Origin: JBHJHP01 sp042219855
GTDB taxonomy: Bacteria; Bacteroidota; Bacteroidia; Bacteroidales; UBA5342
Assembly: GCF_042219855.1 (NCBI RefSeq)
Contig: NZ_JBHJHP010000001.1
Span: 434,001 to 498,000, forward strand
DNA length: 64,000 nt
Reading direction: 5' to 3'
Shown here: positions 62,034 to 64,000 of the stretch, one piece after another
Layout: every line of letters begins with the position of its first letter
Position numbering within the stretch: the first letter of the stretch is position 1
Notes under the pieces: generated by a model
What the model was told of the DNA's origin: nothing
Database searches by the model: none
Seen by the model: only the letters and a program-made list of their open reading frames with translations
Position numbers and translations under genes: made by a program

Positions 62034-64000
62034 TTAAAACAATAAATTTCCTACCCCGTTAATAATGAACGCAAGGAGATAGGCCAGTACTGACGTGTAA
62101 CCCAGTGTAAACATAGCCCATTTCCAACTTCCCGTTTCAGCTTTAATGGATGACAATGTGGCCAGACAGGGGAAATATATCAGTACAAATACAACAAGGG
62201 CTAAGGCACTGATTTTGTTCAGTCCGGGTGATAATTCACCATTTATCATAATGGGTTTACTCAGCTTTTCCGATAATTTTCCAACTTCCACATCTTCCTG
62301 TTGATACAGCACTGATATGGTGCTGACAATGATCTCTTTAGCCGGAATGCCACACAGTAAGCTCACCCCTACTTTCCAGTTGAAACCCAATGGACGAATC
62401 GCCGGTTCGATAAAACGGCCTACCTTACCCAGATAGGAATGTGCCTGCAAATCAGCGTTCATCTTAAGTTGGGTGGCCTGTATAGAATCCTGCTTTACAG
62501 TTTGTGACAGATTACTTTCAGAAATATGTGCAATTTTTGCTTCATAGGAACTGATCATCTCGTTATTATGAGGAAAATAGCCCAACATCCAGATGGCGAT
62601 AGACGCAATTAAAACGACGCCGGCGATTTTCTTCACATACTGTTCCCCGCGTTTCCACATATGAATTCCTGTTGTACGAATTGAAGGAAGCCGGTATGGT
62701 GGCAGTTCCATCACAAAAGGAGCAGTACTTTTTTTAATAATTGTTTTCTTAAATACACGGGCAAAAATGATGGCCAGAATTATACCCAGCACATAAATAC
62801 TTAAAAGTAACAATCCCGCATGTTCGGGGAAAAAACTGCCGATGATAAGGATATAAACGGGAAGTCGTGCACTGCATGACATAAGGGGGATCAGCAAAAT
62901 GGTTAACAGGCGGTTTTTGCTGTCTTCAATGGTTCTGGTAGCCATTACGGCAGGGACATTACATCCGAATCCCATGATAAGGGGAATGAATGATTTGCCG
63001 TGCAGACCTATTTTATGCATCAGGCGATCCATTATAAATGCTGCTCTGGCCATGTATCCGCTGTCTTCCATAAAGGATATAAAGAAATAGAGGATGAGTA
63101 TATTGGGCAGAAAGACCAGCACGGCACCAACACCTCCAAGAATACCATCGATCAGCAGATCATGCAGTGGACCATCATTCATCAGGTGGTCCAGTGTTCC
63201 CTGGAGCCATACAATGCCACTGTCAAGCCAGTTCATCGGATACTGCCCCAAAGAGAAGGTTGCTCTGAACATGATGTATAAAAACAGGAAAAATATAGGA
63301 AATCCAAATAGCCTGTGTGTTAGAATGGTATCAATAATCCGCGAAGTATTCAGCGTCTCCATTTCGGGATCAACCTTAACTGTTTCCCTTATGGCTCCGG
63401 CTATAAAGGCATATTTTGCTTCGGTAAGAATCGTTTCGCTGTCGTTGTTATAGATGCTTTCCAGGAGTTTAATCTCCTTTTTTGTGACATTTTTAATGGC
63501 TACATATTCAGGAAACTGCCTGATGAATTCTTCAGCATCAGCATCTCGTTCAAGCAGTTTAAGCGACAAAAATCGGGGTGAAACCTTATTTGTGATCTCT
63601 TTATTCGCGGATAACTCACGCCGAATTTTCCGAATGGCAGATTCTGCATTGTCACCATAGTTGATATGAACATGTCGCACCACGGGGTTTACTTCCTCAT
63701 ACACATCAATTATTTCATCCATGAGTTCGGTAATCCCTCTTCCTTTGGAGGCAACGGTCGGAACAAACGGAATTCCAACCATCTCACCAAGGGCTTTATA
63801 ATCGAATTCGATTCCCTTTGATCCCATTTCATCAAACATGTTCAGTACACCGACAACGCGTATATCCATGTCTATGAGCTGGGTGGTAAGATACAGGTTA
63901 CGTTCCAGGTTTGAGGCATCAATGACATTAACCACGATATCCGGTTTCTGATCCAGAATATGATGCCTGACATAACGCTCCTCAGGTGAATACGTTGTCA
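62034..64000 (-). CDS. feoB: Ferrous iron transport protein B (C-terminal part, cut by window end)
   Basis: The frame is open to the last base of the window; the visible ~655 residues start within the G-domain (YSPEERYVRHHILDQKPDIVVNVIDASNLERNLYLTTQLIDMDIRVVGVLNMFDEM). NMFD is the G4 motif (NxxD). A G5/GDI region and the membrane part follow, with Gate and FeoB_C motifs: FLPNILILYFFISFMEDSGYMARAAFIMDRLMHKIGLHGKSFIPLIMGFGCNVPAVMATRTIEDSKNRLLTILLIPLMSCSARLPVYILI, and GVSLLCGIPAKEIIVSTISVLY near the end. FeoB imports Fe2+ with GTP control. A possible feoA lies outside the window. Confidence 0.95.
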   Translation of the reverse strand, partial: TTYSPEERYVRHHILDQKPDIVVNVIDASNLERNLYLTTQLIDMDIRVVGVLNMFDEMGSKGIEFDYKALGEMVGIPFVPTVASKGRGITELMDEIIDVYEEVNPVVRHVHINYGDNAESAIRKIRRELSANKEITNKVSPRFLSLKLLERDADAEEFIRQFPEYVAIKNVTKKEIKLLESIYNNDSETILTEAKYAFIAGAIRETVKVDPEMETLNTSRIIDTILTHRLFGFPIFFLFLYIMFRATFSLGQYPMNWLDSGIVWLQGTLDHLMNDGPLHDLLIDGILGGVGAVLVFLPNILILYFFISFMEDSGYMARAAFIMDRLMHKIGLHGKSFIPLIMGFGCNVPAVMATRTIEDSKNRLLTILLIPLMSCSARLPVYILIIGSFFPEHAGLLLLSIYVLGIILAIIFARVFKKTIIKKSTAPFVMELPPYRLPSIRTTGIHMWKRGEQYVKKIAGVVLIASIAIWMLGYFPHNNEMISSYEAKIAHISESNLSQTVKQDSIQATQLKMNADLQAHSYLGKVGRFIEPAIRPLGFNWKVGVSLLCGIPAKEIIVSTISVLYQQEDVEVGKLSEKLSKPIMINGELSPGLNKISALALVVFVLIYFPCLATLSSIKAETGSWKWAMFTLGYTSVLAYLLAFIINGVGNLLF

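Overview
The window comes from a member of the Bacteroidota, probably a Bacteroidales/Marinilabiliales-type marine or sediment bacterium. Evidence: a secDF fusion, a type IX secretion (Por) C-terminal domain on a 2272-residue surface protein, a tmRNA whose tag ends GENNYALAA, an integrase of the Bacteroidetes Phage_int_SAM_5 kind, AT-rich intergenic DNA with few Shine-Dalgarno-like sites, and a feoB/small Cys-rich partner arrangement. No rRNA or tRNA gene was seen.

Layout. (1) 1-4.9 kb: the end of a type I restriction specificity gene, then a small membrane protein, an unknown protein, an HNH nuclease, a PD-(D/E)XK nuclease, a 39-codon ORF with a strong hairpin, and a NYN/OST-HTH RNase-like protein. 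(2) 4.9-7.6 kb: nested inverted repeats, a conserved Bacteroidota hypothetical, a four-helix-bundle (S23/IVP) protein, and a 119-bp tandem repeat array. (3) 7.6-44.4 kb: a genomic island that appears to be integrated at the 3' end of ssrA (tmRNA). A 13-bp piece of the ssrA end is repeated directly at 7591-7603 and 44402-44414, and the tyrosine recombinase lies next to ssrA. From left to right the island carries a giant T9SS-secreted protein, an IS256-family insertion with a frameshifted transposase, a minus-strand pair (IMPase-like phosphatase and membrane-anchored Nudix-like protein), a replication/maintenance module (RteC-like hypothetical, excisionase-like HTH, RepA-like ATPase, Zn-finger/TOPRIM primase, and a ~600-bp array with 11-bp phasing that looks like an origin), then one long co-directional block of defence genes. 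That block is a type I R-M operon (hsdM...hsdS...hsdR) interrupted by two PD-(D/E)XK proteins, an AAA ATPase with a HEPN-like tail, a KAP NTPase plus an AbiC-like membrane protein, and an AbiE toxin-antitoxin pair, followed by mcrBC and an HNH nuclease. (4) 44.4-64 kb: chromosomal backbone with richer G+C coding regions: ssrA, an ECF sigma/anti-sigma pair, a four-repeat lipoprotein, lolD, a tatA-like gene, secDF, rlmN, a flavoprotein reductase, cvfB, a glycosyltransferase, trxA, and the C-terminal part of feoB with its small partner. Its intergenic DNA is full of satellite-like repeats, many with a strict 7-bp period.

How the parts work together. The integrase and HTH protein probably govern integration and excision, and the ATPase/primase/array module probably replicates the circular form. 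The cargo is mostly anti-phage: modification-dependent (McrBC, HNH), modification-sensing (type I R-M), and abortive (AbiE, AbiC-like, AAA-HEPN-like). The least-understood candidates are the IMPase/Nudix-like pair at 16.7-19.1 kb, the AAA/KAP/AbiC-like genes sitting inside the hsd operon, and the 11-bp phased array at 23.8-24.4 kb. All assignments rest on reading translated sequence and motifs by eye; no database search was run.
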